Shown: piece after piece, positions 51,843 through 61,719 of the stretch
Layout: every line of letters begins with the position of its first letter
Numbering within the stretch: position 1 is the first letter of the stretch
Assembly: GCF_014873915.1 (NCBI RefSeq)
Contig: NZ_JADBEJ010000008.1
Span: forward strand, 806,001 to 870,000
Direction of reading: 5' to 3'
Origin: Amycolatopsis roodepoortensis
GTDB lineage: Bacteria; Actinomycetota; Actinomycetes; Mycobacteriales; Pseudonocardiaceae
Length of the DNA stretch: 64,000 bases
Made by a program: the position numbers and the translations under genes
The notes under the pieces: generated by a model
Seen by the model: the letters and a program-made list of their open reading frames with translations, nothing else
Database searches by the model: none
Told to the model about the DNA's origin: nothing

Positions 51843-52579
51843 TCGCGATTCGCCGGGTCGCGCTGCCGGAGCAAGTCGTGGCCGATCTCGAGGAGCTGAC
51901 GGCGCGCATCCCTCCCGGTGACACGAAAGAAGCCCGGCGACTCTGGCGGGTTTCGCGTGCCGTGCGGCGTTCTCTGCGGGCGGGCCTGGACGTGATGGCC
52001 GCCGGCCGCGGCTACTGCATGTACTGCGGCGACGGGCTCGGGTCCACTGTGGACCATTTCGAGCCGATCGCGCGGAATCCGGGGCGCGCGTTCGACTGGC
52101 TCAACCACGTGCTCGCCTGCGAGTACTGCAACAGCCACCACAAACGCGACCTCTTCCCGGTGGACGCGGACGGCGGCAGCCTGCTGATCGACCCGACCGC
52201 CGAAGACCCGCTGAAGCACCTGTTCCTCGTGCTGTCGATCGGCACCTACCGCGCGCTGACCGCGAAGGGCGAGCAGACCATCAAGGTGTGCGGGCTGAAC
52301 CGCGCGCAATTGGCGCGGGGCCGGGAAACGGCGGTCAACCAGGTGAGCGCGCTCGTCATGGGCTGGTGGGCCGCCCGCGAACTGGGGGACGACCGGAGAC
52401 GGCGCGCGATGGTCTGGACCCTGCTCGACCAGCCGCACGCCGACGTCCTGCACGCGATGCTCCGGCAGGCGGGAATGCCGGGAGCCCGCGCCGTGTTCCG
52501 GGCGGACGACGAGCTCATCGGCCTGCTTCGCACCCCGGAACTCGCCGAGGATCTTCAGCTCTCCGGCGGCGCCGTGTAG
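51839..52579 (+). CDS. HNH endonuclease (PtuB-like)
   Basis: 246 residues from a GTG overlapping the ATPase. The zinc-finger HNH core is complete: C60-x2-C63 in YCMYCGDG, the DH pair in VDHFEPIA (D72-H73), W87/N89 in FDWLNH, and C94-x2-C97-N98 in ACEYCNSHHK. The LLIDPTAEDP that follows (about 115-124) is typical of PtuB/TIGR02646-type nucleases, so the enzyme should bind and cut nucleic acid. The C-terminal 110 residues are helical and may bind the ATPase. It converges with the SRPBCC gene, with a 25-bp tail overlap. Confidence 0.87.
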   Translation: MIAIRRVALPEQVVADLEELTARIPPGDTKEARRLWRVSRAVRRSLRAGLDVMAAGRGYCMYCGDGLGSTVDHFEPIARNPGRAFDWLNHVLACEYCNSHHKRDLFPVDADGGSLLIDPTAEDPLKHLFLVLSIGTYRALTAKGEQTIKVCGLNRAQLARGRETAVNQVSALVMGWWAARELGDDRRRRAMVWTLLDQPHADVLHAMLRQAGMPGARAVFRADDELIGLLRTPELAEDLQLSGGAV

Positions 52580-53190
52580 GCGGCCAAGGTGGCGTCGGCG
52601 CGGGTGCGGGCGGTCGCCGCGTCCGTCCCGTTGGCGACGTCGGCCTCGTACCAGGCCTCGTTGCTCAGCGTCATGAACCGCACGCCTTCTTCGCTGGTCA
52701 TCCAGGCCATTGCGGCCTCGGGGTCGGCGGCCTCGCCGGATTCGAGGTGCAGCGCGAGCCCGTTCAGCATCATGTCCCAGCCGATGCCCACGGCACCCGG
52801 CCCGAACTGGTTCCAGTGCTCGTTCGGCACCGCGGTGTGGTCGAGTTCGAACCGCGTCCGCCCGTCGGCTTCGGGGCTCAGCCGAAGCTCGATCCAGCTG
52901 ACGTCGCCGCCGTACTCCCAGGTCGCCGCGAAACCCTTCGGAGGATCGCAGCGCTCGATCGTTCCGCCGGCATTGCCTTCGAGCTGGTACTTGCCACCGA
53001 CACGCAGATCGCCGCTGACCGGCAGGAACCAGCGGGGGATGCGCTCGGAGTTCGTGCAGGCGTCCCAGAGATCGTCGAGGCCGGTGTCGTAGACCTGGCT
53101 GACGGTGGCCGTCACCGCCTCGCCCGCTTCGACCACGCGCTTGCCCAGCCTGCGCTGGACGGAGTTGATCTGGCTGGTCACGTCGACCAT
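52555..53190 (-). CDS. SRPBCC (AHSA1-like) domain protein
   Basis: 211 residues from the ATG at 53190, chosen for AGGAGGG 5 nt upstream rather than an ATG at 53220. The START/Bet v1-like fold is recognised from VYDTGLDDLWDACTNSERIPRWFLP (read in pieces near 36-60), GGKYQLEGNAGGTIERCDPP, FAATWEYGG and a C-terminal helix. Such proteins often sit behind an ArsR repressor gene that controls them; none is adjacent here, but a perfect palindrome lies 41 bp upstream. Ligand unknown. Confidence 0.88.
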   Translation of the reverse strand: MVDVTSQINSVQRRLGKRVVEAGEAVTATVSQVYDTGLDDLWDACTNSERIPRWFLPVSGDLRVGGKYQLEGNAGGTIERCDPPKGFAATWEYGGDVSWIELRLSPEADGRTRFELDHTAVPNEHWNQFGPGAVGIGWDMMLNGLALHLESGEAADPEAAMAWMTSEEGVRFMTLSNEAWYEADVANGTDAATARTRADATLAAYTAPPES

Positions 53191-53230
53191 CGGTGCCCTC
53201 CTCGGCTCGGATGCCGACAAGGTATCAGCC

Positions 53231-53248
53231 CTGGCTTATATAAGCCAG
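53231..53248. promoter_or_regulatory. Perfect 18-bp palindromic operator upstream of the SRPBCC gene
   Basis: CTGGCTTATATAAGCCAG, a perfect 9+9 palindrome with a TA-rich centre, 41 bp before the SRPBCC start and between it and a terminator. It is in the right place for an ArsR- or TetR-type repressor site. The regulator is not encoded nearby. Confidence 0.65.
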
Positions 53249-53254
53249 AATGGA

Positions 53255-53285
53255 AAAGGGGCGCCCGGATCCCGGACGCCCCTTT
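53255..53285 (-). terminator. Hairpin terminator after the secreted protein gene
   Basis: A 9-bp stem (AAAGGGGCG/CGCCCCTTT) with a 13-nt GC-rich loop that can pair internally. On the minus strand it ends in TTTTCC, 15 nt past the stop of the secreted protein gene. Confidence 0.65.
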
Positions 53286-53299
53286 CCCGGCGGGATGGC

Positions 53300-53959
53300 T
53301 TACGGAGTGGGGGAGCAGGCCGTGCGGCCGAGGACTACTTCGCCGGTGATGTTCGACCCCGGGGCGAACTTGATCCGCAACATGGTCAGCCCGATGCTGC
53401 CGTTACCCGGCAGCGTCTGCTCGTTGAAGATCGCTTCGGCGAGCAGGGTGCCGTTGGACTTGGTGATCGGCTTGACGTAGCCGACCGGCACGGGCGACGG
53501 CAGGGTGCCGAGCCCGGTCGCGCCGCCGTAGGTCCAGCTCGCGTTCGTGCTGGTCTGGGTCGCCGTGCAGCTGACCGAATAGGACCTGATCTTGATCCGC
53601 GGCCCGCCCGACGAGACCAGGGCCGACAGCTCGAAGTTCTGTCCCTTGGCCTCCGACTTCGTCGTGGTGACGTCGTTTTCGGGGTCGACGACGGTGGTCG
53701 TGCACGTCGACGTGCCGCCACCGAACGTGATCCCGGTCCTGGTCACGACCCCGGACGAGTTGCTCGTCGGTCCCTCGACCGCGCATTCGGCGATCGAGGC
53801 GATCGAGATCGGCGCCGAGGTCCCCTTGGTGAAGGCGGCGGAGCCGAGTGAGGCGACGCCCGCGGGGTTCGACGCCGCCGCCGGGGTCACCCCGGCGCCG
53901 AGACCTGCCAGCAGCAGGGCGCCGACAAGGCCTGCCCGGCTTGCGATGGTGATGCGCAT
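53300..53959 (-). CDS. Secreted beta-rich protein of unknown function
   Basis: 219 residues with a Sec signal peptide (cleavage near PAAAS, residues 26-30). The mature part is rich in Ser, Thr, Gly and Val with alternating strand patterns (VVTRTGITFGGGTSTCTTTV, SYSVSCTATQTSTNASWTY) and four cysteines (AECAVEG, TSTCTTT, VSCTATQ, RTACSPTP). The layout suggests a compact exported beta-sandwich, similar to choice-of-anchor-type actinobacterial proteins. GAGGAGG precedes the ATG. No catalytic motif is visible. Confidence 0.78.
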   Translation of the reverse strand: MRITIASRAGLVGALLLAGLGAGVTPAAASNPAGVASLGSAAFTKGTSAPISIASIAECAVEGPTSNSSGVVTRTGITFGGGTSTCTTTVVDPENDVTTTKSEAKGQNFELSALVSSGGPRIKIRSYSVSCTATQTSTNASWTYGGATGLGTLPSPVPVGYVKPITKSNGTLLAEAIFNEQTLPGNGSIGLTMLRIKFAPGSNITGEVVLGRTACSPTP

Positions 53960-54095
53960 TCCACGTCCTCCTCACGTGACGGAGAGCGAGCCGGTTGGCC
54001 GTTCTTCCTTTGTCATCACTATCTGCGTGTCGGATTCGGCCGTTGCGTGCGTGACGGTCGTTTCACTCGACCGTGGATCATGGACACCCGTTGGA

Positions 54096-54117
54096 TATTC
54101 GGGTTCGTATCCGAATA
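54096..54117. promoter_or_regulatory. Palindromic operator upstream of the DUF6204-like gene
   Basis: TATTCGG and CCGAATA, 7-bp perfect arms with an 8-nt spacer, located where the -35 region of the gene at 54139 should be. Good repressor-site geometry. Confidence 0.45.
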
Positions 54118-54125
54118 CAGGTCTG

Positions 54126-54131
54126 TATATT
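54126..54131 (+). promoter_or_regulatory. -10 box of the DUF6204-like gene
   Basis: TATATT ends 7 nt before the ATG at 54139, in the leaderless arrangement and just downstream of the palindrome. Confidence 0.5.
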
Positions 54132-54138
54132 TGGACGC

Positions 54139-54444
54139 ATGCCGACCTACCGCGTCCTCGTCAACGGCAAGTTCGACCACCCCGACGCCGAGACCCGCGC
54201 CCGGCTGCTCGCCGAGCTCGACCAGCACCAGTCGATGGGGTTCACCGAGGACGGCCTGCTCACCTACAGCGCGCACCTCGGCGCGTTCACCTTCCGCATC
54301 ACGCTGCGGGGCGAAGAGGAGCGCGAGGTGCTCGACGAGGCCGAGCTGAAGGTCATGGAACTGCTGGACGCCAAGGGCTATCCGTACCGCGACGTGGCCG
54401 GCAAGGCGACCTGCATGGACGACATCAAGATCCGCCGCCGCTGA
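54139..54444 (+). CDS. DUF6204 family small protein
   Basis: 101 residues, soluble, no signal peptide. Alternating strand-helix pattern: YRVLVNGKFDHPDAETRARL, FTFRITLRGEEEREVLDEAE and a C-terminal DIKIRRR. It fits the actinobacterial DUF6204 family of unknown function, a ferredoxin-like fold by its pattern. Monocistronic, convergent with the small membrane protein gene, with 1 nt between the two stops. Confidence 0.75.
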   Translation: MPTYRVLVNGKFDHPDAETRARLLAELDQHQSMGFTEDGLLTYSAHLGAFTFRITLRGEEEREVLDEAELKVMELLDAKGYPYRDVAGKATCMDDIKIRRR

Positions 54445-54445
54445 C

Positions 54446-54613
54446 TCAGGCCGCCTTCACGCCGTCCACCACGAGCACGGCCACGACGAGCATCACCGCC
54501 ATGAACACGGCGAAGAGGACGACGGTGATCCACACCGTCGAACGCTGCTCGCGGTGGTCTTCGGCGGGCGGTCTCCACGCCGGTCTGTCGCCGGAATCGT
54601 CCGGACTCCCCAT
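54446..54613 (-). CDS. Small single-helix membrane protein
   Basis: 55 residues from the ATG at 54613, chosen for GGGGGAA about 5 nt upstream; a longer frame to 54694 lacks a good signal. A Pro/Asp/Arg-rich N-terminus is followed by one membrane helix near the C-terminus (VWITVVLFAVFMAVMLVVAV), giving a tail-anchored layout. No family recognised. Confidence 0.6.
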   Translation of the reverse strand: MGSPDDSGDRPAWRPPAEDHREQRSTVWITVVLFAVFMAVMLVVAVLVVDGVKAA

Positions 54614-54766
54614 GTCGTTCCCCCAGTTCGCGCCGAAGTGGGCAGGATACTCGGCGGGGGTGTCATATTCGTCACCGTTTCCCCTGGACAGCACGTCAAC
54701 AGGCCTCAGCTGCTAGCCACTACGCTGGGAGCAACCCCGAACGGTGTCAAAGAGAGCGGAGCCGAC

Positions 54767-55798
54767 GTGTCTGTGTCTTCACCTGCCCCAGGTGGTGCCA
54801 TCGAGGACCTGCGCGCGTCCGTGGGACTCCAGATCGCCGACGAGCAGCTCCTGCGCACCCTCGCGACCGGTCTCGCCGACGTCGAGACCCTGCTCCGCGA
54901 GGTCGTCCGCAGTGACGTCAAGGCCGTCGAGGACGCCGCCTCGCACCTGGTCGAGGCGGGTGGCAAACGTTTCCGTCCGCTGTTCACGCTGCTCGCCTCG
55001 CAGTTCGGGCCGAAGCAGGGCGACCAGGTGGTCACCGCCGCGGCGGCGGTCGAGCTGGTGCACCTCGCGACGCTGTACCACGACGACGTGATGGACGAGG
55101 CGACGATGCGCCGCGGCGCGGAGAGCGTCAACGCTCGCTGGGACAACACGATCGCCATCCTGACCGGCGACTTCCTGTTCGCGCACGCCTCGCGGCTGGT
55201 CGCCGACCTCGGCACCGACGCGGCCCGGATCATCGCCGAGACCTTCGGCGAGCTGGTCACCGGCCAGATGCGCGAGACGGTCGGCCCGGCCGAGGGTGAC
55301 GACGCGGTCGAGCACTACCTGACGGTCATCGCGCAGAAGACCGGCTCGCTGATCGCCACCTCCGGCCGCTTCGGCGGGATGATGTCCGGCGCGCCCGACG
55401 AGTACATCGACGCGCTTCGCCGCTTCGGCGACATCATCGGGACGGCGTTCCAGATCTCCGACGACGTGATCGACATCGCGTCCGCCTCGGACGAGCTCGG
55501 CAAGGCACAGGGAACGGACCTGCGCGAAGGCGTCCGCACGCTTCCGATGCTGTACGCGCTGGCCGACCCGGCCACCGACCCGCGCCTGGTGGAGCTGCTG
55601 TCCGGCCCGATCTCCGACGACGCGCTCGTCGCCGAGGCCCTGGACCTGCTGCGTGCCTCGTCCGGACTCGAACGCGCACGCGAAACTCTTTCCGACTACG
55701 CTCGTCGGGCGCGTGCCGAGCTCGCGGCGCTGCCCGCGTCGCCCGCCCGGGACGCCTGCGAATCGGTCGCCGACTACCTGGTCGCGCGAACGCATTGA
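54767..55798 (+). CDS. Polyprenyl diphosphate synthase (menaquinone tail)
   Basis: 343-residue trans-prenyltransferase. First aspartate-rich motif LYHDDVMDEA (about 104-113), preceded by GGKRFRPLF, and the second QISDDVIDIA (about 229-238). The residues just before the first motif are small (VHLATLY), as in enzymes making long C35-C45 chains. GTG at 54767 has GGAG at 5 nt; a TACGCT -10 box at 54721 would give a leader of about 35 nt. Probably the GrcC1-type supplier of MenA's tail, though in mycobacteria it lies beside menJ rather than 27 kb away. Confidence 0.93.
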   Translation: MSVSSPAPGGAIEDLRASVGLQIADEQLLRTLATGLADVETLLREVVRSDVKAVEDAASHLVEAGGKRFRPLFTLLASQFGPKQGDQVVTAAAAVELVHLATLYHDDVMDEATMRRGAESVNARWDNTIAILTGDFLFAHASRLVADLGTDAARIIAETFGELVTGQMRETVGPAEGDDAVEHYLTVIAQKTGSLIATSGRFGGMMSGAPDEYIDALRRFGDIIGTAFQISDDVIDIASASDELGKAQGTDLREGVRTLPMLYALADPATDPRLVELLSGPISDDALVAEALDLLRASSGLERARETLSDYARRARAELAALPASPARDACESVADYLVARTH

Positions 55799-55813
55799 CA
55801 AAGGGCAGGTTAG

Positions 55814-57124
55814 ATGTCCATTTTCGGACAGGTTTGGCTGTGGAGTCTGCTGGCGTTCGTCGTCGGCGCGCTGCTCACCTGGCTGGTGCTCGTACTCCCG
55901 GCGCGCAAGCGCATCCGTGAGCTGGAAAGCTCGCTGGCCACCGCGCACGCCGAGACGTCGAGACTGCCGGCCGGGGTGAGCCTCGGCGCCGGGGCGGCGG
56001 CCGTCGCCGGCGGGACCGCGTACCTCGCGAAGCCGTCGCACGACGAGCTGGACGAGGAGTTCGCGGCCGTCGAAGAGCCGCCTAAGCCCGCGTACCCCGA
56101 GACGCTCACCGAGCAGGAGCCCGCGCAGCAGTGGACCGAGCCCGCCGAGGAGCCCGTCAAGGACGAAGTCACTGAGGAGCCGGAGCACTCCCCGACGCAG
56201 GTCTTCGAGCCCGAAGAAGAGTACGAGGCCGAGTACCGCACCGCGCCTCAGCCGGACCCGGAGCCCGAGCCGGACCAGGAGCACCCGGCCGAGCGGACGC
56301 AGTTCATCCCGGCGGCCTTGCCGGAGCCGGAACCCGAACCGGAGCCGGAGCCGGAGCCCGCGAACCCGTACGTCGCCGCGGCGACCGATTACCTCCAGCC
56401 CGCCTCGAAGCTGGACGTCGAGCCCGAGCCGGAACCCGAGCCGCAGCCGCCGGCACCGGCCGAGGCGCCGTACCGGTCCCGGCTCGAGATGCAGCTGGAC
56501 CCCGAAGGCGCCGAGACGCAGCCGGAGCCGGTTTCGCTGTTCAGCCCCGCCTCGCGCGTGGAAAACGAACAGGCGCCCGTCGAGACCAACTGGTTCGAGC
56601 GGGAAGAGGAGCTGCACGACCCGCCCGCGTACGCCTTCGGTTCCGACGAAGAAGCGAAGGCCGGTCTCCTCGACTCGGAGCCCGAGACGCCCGCCGAAGC
56701 CACCCAGGTGCTGCCCAAGCGCACGCCGCGGGGTGCGGTGCGCGGTGGTTTCGAGCCGCCGCAGCCGATCCAGCCGTCGATGCGGGCGATCGAACGTCGT
56801 GAGCCGGAACTGTCTGGTGGCCAGAGCGGCTCGCTGTTCGAGCCCGCCGTCCAGCCCGGCGACGCGATGCCCGCTCCGGAGCCCCCGCCCGCGCGGCAGG
56901 TCGCTCCGGTCGCGGAGTCCGTCCCGCCCGGTCCCTTCGGCCCCGGTTCGGCGATGCCGCGGCCGGGCGGTGGCCGTCCCGCCGACGACTTCGCGGTCAA
57001 GGCCAGCGTGACCGCCCTTCGGTACTGCACGGAGGACTCGGCCCAGTTCCCGAAGATGGTCGCCGAGGTCTGGTTCCGGACCGCCGCCGACGCGGAGCGC
57101 GTGGGCTTCCGTCCCCTGACCTGA
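55814..57124 (+). CDS. Acidic EP-repeat membrane protein with a sunset-like C-terminal domain
   Basis: 436 residues. One N-terminal membrane helix (about 7-31), then a short basic segment, then about 280 residues of low-complexity Glu/Pro-rich sequence (PEPEPEPEPEPEPANP, EPEPEPEPQPPAP). The last 45 residues form a conserved-looking small domain (VKASVTALRYCTEDSAQFPK then MVAEVWFRTAADAERVGF) similar to sunset domains of ArfC-like and other actinobacterial proteins. ATG 15 nt after the prenyl synthase, so probably co-transcribed. Role unknown; possibly scaffolding at the membrane. Confidence 0.75.
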   Translation: MSIFGQVWLWSLLAFVVGALLTWLVLVLPARKRIRELESSLATAHAETSRLPAGVSLGAGAAAVAGGTAYLAKPSHDELDEEFAAVEEPPKPAYPETLTEQEPAQQWTEPAEEPVKDEVTEEPEHSPTQVFEPEEEYEAEYRTAPQPDPEPEPDQEHPAERTQFIPAALPEPEPEPEPEPEPANPYVAAATDYLQPASKLDVEPEPEPEPQPPAPAEAPYRSRLEMQLDPEGAETQPEPVSLFSPASRVENEQAPVETNWFEREEELHDPPAYAFGSDEEAKAGLLDSEPETPAEATQVLPKRTPRGAVRGGFEPPQPIQPSMRAIERREPELSGGQSGSLFEPAVQPGDAMPAPEPPPARQVAPVAESVPPGPFGPGSAMPRPGGGRPADDFAVKASVTALRYCTEDSAQFPKMVAEVWFRTAADAERVGFRPLT

Positions 57125-57126
57125 TG

Positions 57127-57185
57127 AAGCGCGTGAAGGCCCCCTTCCCTCGGCTCAGCCGAGGGAAGGGGGCCTTCACGCGCTT
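57127..57185. repeat. Perfect palindrome (copy 2), probable bidirectional terminator
   Basis: Identical over 53 bp (57130-57182) to copy 1 at 28081-28133; here the arms extend to 29 bp each around one C. It lies 2 nt past the stop of the EP-repeat gene and 9 nt past that of korB, between convergent genes. Confidence 0.85.
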
Positions 57186-57194
57186 GAGGACCGG

Positions 57195-58258
57195 CTAGCT
57201 GACGACGGTCCAGGTGTCCTTGCCGCGCAGAAGGCCCTGCAGGTCGGGCTTGCGGGCGGCCTGGGCCTCCGCGACCTGGGCGCGCGCCTGGTCGTCGTAG
57301 GTGGGCCGCTCGACCTGCCGCAGGATGCCGGTCGGCACGTGGTTCAGGTTCTGGTCGCCGATCCGCGAAAGCGCGAACGCGTACGAGGTGTCCTCGATCG
57401 CCGGGTCGTGCACGACGAGGTTCTCCTCGCCGATGTTCGCGACCTTCCCGACCTCCAGGCCGGCCCAGCCGCTCCGCGTGACGCCGTATTCGCCCTGCGG
57501 CCCGAACTTGATCGGCTCGCCGGCCTTCAGCGGGATGAGCCGGGTCGCGGCCTCGTCCTTGTCCTTGAGGACGTCGAAGGCGCCGTCGTTGAAGATCGGG
57601 CAGTTCTGGTAGATCTCCACCAGCGCCGACCCACGGTGCTTCGCGGCGGCCTCCAGCACCTCGGTCAGGCCCTTGCGGTCCGAGTCGAGCGCGCGGCCCA
57701 CGAACGACGCCTCGGCGCCGATCGCCAGCGAAAGCGGATTGAACGGGGTGTCGACCGAGCCCATCGGGGTGGACTTCGTGACCATTCCCGGCCCGGACGT
57801 CGGCGAGTACTGGCCCTTGGTGAGGCCGTAGATCCGGTTGTTGAACAGCAGGATCTTGATGTTCACGTTGCGCCGCAACGCGTGGATCAGGTGGTTGCCG
57901 CCGATGGACAGCGCGTCGCCGTCACCGGTGACGACCCACACCGACAGATCCGGCCGCGCGGTCGCGAGCCCGGTCGCGATCGACGGCGCCCGGCCGTGGA
58001 TCGAGTGCATGCCGTAGGTGTTCAGGTAGTACGGGAACCGGGACGAGCACCCGATCCCCGAGATGAACACGATGTTCTCGCGCTTGAGGCCGAGCGTCGG
58101 CAGGAACGACTGCACGGCGTTGAGCACGACGTAGTCACCGCAGCCGGGACACCAGCGGACCTCCTGGTCCGACTTGTAGTCCTTGGCCTTCTGCGGTTCG
58201 GTCTCGGTCGGCACAAGGTCCAGGCCGCCGAGGGTGGGGATCCCCAGATCGATCGCGG

Positions 58259-58262
<4 letters not shown>
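57195..58262 (-). CDS. korB: 2-oxoglutarate:ferredoxin oxidoreductase, beta subunit
   Basis: 355-residue ThDP-binding subunit. RWCPGCGDYVVLNAV (about 36-50) and FISGIGCSSRFPYYLNTYG give three of the four [4Fe-4S] cysteines; the ThDP-Mg2+ motif is GDGDALSIGGNHLIHALRRN (about 123-142) with LLFNNRIYGLTKGQ. The fourth cysteine is probably in YQNCPIFND. GTG overlapping korA (GTGA). With korA it forms the KorAB enzyme that in mycobacteria decarboxylates 2-oxoglutarate to succinyl-CoA and passes electrons to ferredoxin. Confidence 0.95.
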
Positions 58263-60166
<1,904 letters not shown>

Positions 60167-60373
60167 AGGTCAGGGATTCCCTCTCTCCCGACGTGCGTCG
60201 TCCCCGGCCGTGCCGGGGATCGGCGTGCCTCGCCCGGCGATGTCGGCCAGGTCACAGGTGCCATGTCCCGAGGTTAGCCCTCGGGACACTTTCCAGGTTG
60301 CCGTAAAAACGGTCTGGACCTACTCCTCGAGTGTCCTGAGCTCGCCGCTGAGCGGGGATTATCCGGTTTATCT

Positions 60374-60388
60374 GTTACCGATGGTAAC
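60374..60388. promoter_or_regulatory. Palindrome between enoyl-CoA hydratase and korA
   Basis: GTTACCGATGGTAAC: 6-bp perfect arms, 3-nt centre, in an AT-richer patch about 210 bp upstream of korA and downstream of the hydratase stop. A possible operator for korAB or part of its promoter. Confidence 0.4.
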
Positions 60389-60456
60389 GGTCAGGGATGC
60401 GGCTCGATTGTGAGCCGTATCTCCTTCCAGCGTAGTGAAGTCCGGTCGAGGAACGG

Positions 60457-61209
60457 TCATTGGCCGGTCATCGACGCCCGTAGCTTGGCCAGCCGCTCGG
60501 TGAACGCGGGTGCGGTGAGTGACGCCACCTGCGGCTCGATCTCGGCGTCGACGGCGGCCGAATGGTCGGTCAGTCCCGCGGTGTGCCGGAGCGTGCGTTT
60601 CGTCGCCAGAAGGACGTCTCGCGGGGCGCCGACGGCGGGTTTCGCCAGTTCACGGGCCGCCTCGACCAGATCCCCTTCGACGAGCCGGAGCGCGAGCCCG
60701 CATTCGACAGCGGCTTCGGCGCCGACGACTTCACCGAAGAGCGTCATCGCCGCGGCCTTCTGCGGTCCGACGAGCCGCTGGATCATCCATGTCATCCCGC
60801 CGCCGGGATGGATGCCCAGATCGAGAAATCTGGCCACGAATTTCGCCTTCGGTCCCACGATGCGGACGTCCGCGGCGAGCGCGAGGTTCAATCCGGCGCC
60901 GACGGCGGCACCCCCGACCGCGGCGATCGTCGGCAGGGAACACCGCGCCACCGAGAGGAATCCGTCGTAGATCGCGCGGAGCCCGTCTTCGCTGGCGCGG
61001 GCGAGAGTGTCCAGATCGGCGCCCGCGCAGAACGCCGGCGGTGCGCCGGTGATGACCACAGCGTGGACACTTTCGTCGGCTTCGGCGCGCGCGACGGCCT
61101 CGGCCAGCTGTGCGGAGAGGGCGAGGGTCAGGGCGTTGCGGGTCGCGGGCGCGTCGATGGTGAGCACGGCGACGCCGCCGTCGTGGCTGGAGCGGATCTG
61201 ATCGGTCAC
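60457..61209 (-). CDS. Enoyl-CoA hydratase/isomerase family protein
   Basis: 250-residue crotonase-fold enzyme. CoA-binding and oxyanion-hole loops are AFCAGADLDTLAR (about 59-71) and AVGGAAVGAGLNLALAADVR (about 95-114). The second catalytic glutamate position near FLDLGIHPGGGMTWMIQR is not clear (Asp129 and His instead of the canonical Glu), so isomerase or another crotonase activity is possible. GTG start at 61209. The stretch from its stop to korA (about 290 bp) holds only the palindrome at 60374. Confidence 0.9.
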   Translation of the reverse strand: MTDQIRSSHDGGVAVLTIDAPATRNALTLALSAQLAEAVARAEADESVHAVVITGAPPAFCAGADLDTLARASEDGLRAIYDGFLSVARCSLPTIAAVGGAAVGAGLNLALAADVRIVGPKAKFVARFLDLGIHPGGGMTWMIQRLVGPQKAAAMTLFGEVVGAEAAVECGLALRLVEGDLVEAARELAKPAVGAPRDVLLATKRTLRHTAGLTDHSAAVDAEIEPQVASLTAPAFTERLAKLRASMTGQ

Positions 61210-61222
61210 GGGGTCGAGGGTG

Positions 61223-61669
61223 TCACGCTTCGGGCGTCGGCGGGCGCTCCAGAAGCCTGGACAGGACGACGGTGGAGACCGTGCGGTCGACGATCTCCAG
61301 CCCGCGCAGGCGTTCCAGCGCGGTCTCCAGATGGTGGATGTCCGACGCGCGCAGATGGACGATCGCGTCGGCCGCCCCCGACACCGTGTACGCCGCGACG
61401 ACCTCCGGCAACGGCTCCAGCCGGGCGCGGATCCGGGCGGGGGTGATGTTGCCGTTGCAGGTCATCTCGACGAACGCCTCGGTGCCCCAGCCCAGCGCCT
61501 CGGGGTCGACGACCGCGGTGAACCCGCGCAGGACCCCGGTTTCGAGCAGTCTGTCGACCCGTCGTTTCACCGCGGGCGCGGACAGGCCGACGACCTTGCC
61601 GATGTCGGCGTAGCTGGACCTCGCATTGGCCATCAGACATGAAACGATTCGCTGGTCGATGGTGTTCAC
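61223..61669 (-). CDS. Lrp/AsnC family regulator divergent from ddaH
   Basis: 148 residues from the GTG at 61669 (a TTG two codons earlier is possible). Winged helix-turn-helix at about 3-50 (RSSYADIGKVVGLSAPAVKR) and a RAM domain at 60-138. Immediately divergent from ddaH; from memory, M. tuberculosis has the same pair (Rv2324 and Rv2323c) next to ornithine aminotransferase, so it probably controls arginine catabolism. Ends 14 nt before the enoyl-CoA hydratase GTG on the same strand. Confidence 0.9.
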   Translation of the reverse strand: MNTIDQRIVSCLMANARSSYADIGKVVGLSAPAVKRRVDRLLETGVLRGFTAVVDPEALGWGTEAFVEMTCNGNITPARIRARLEPLPEVVAAYTVSGAADAIVHLRASDIHHLETALERLRGLEIVDRTVSTVVLSRLLERPPTPEA

Positions 61670-61719
61670 ACGCAATGTTTAGCAGGTATATGCGCAGCGA
61701 ACAGCGATTGATTGCGGAA

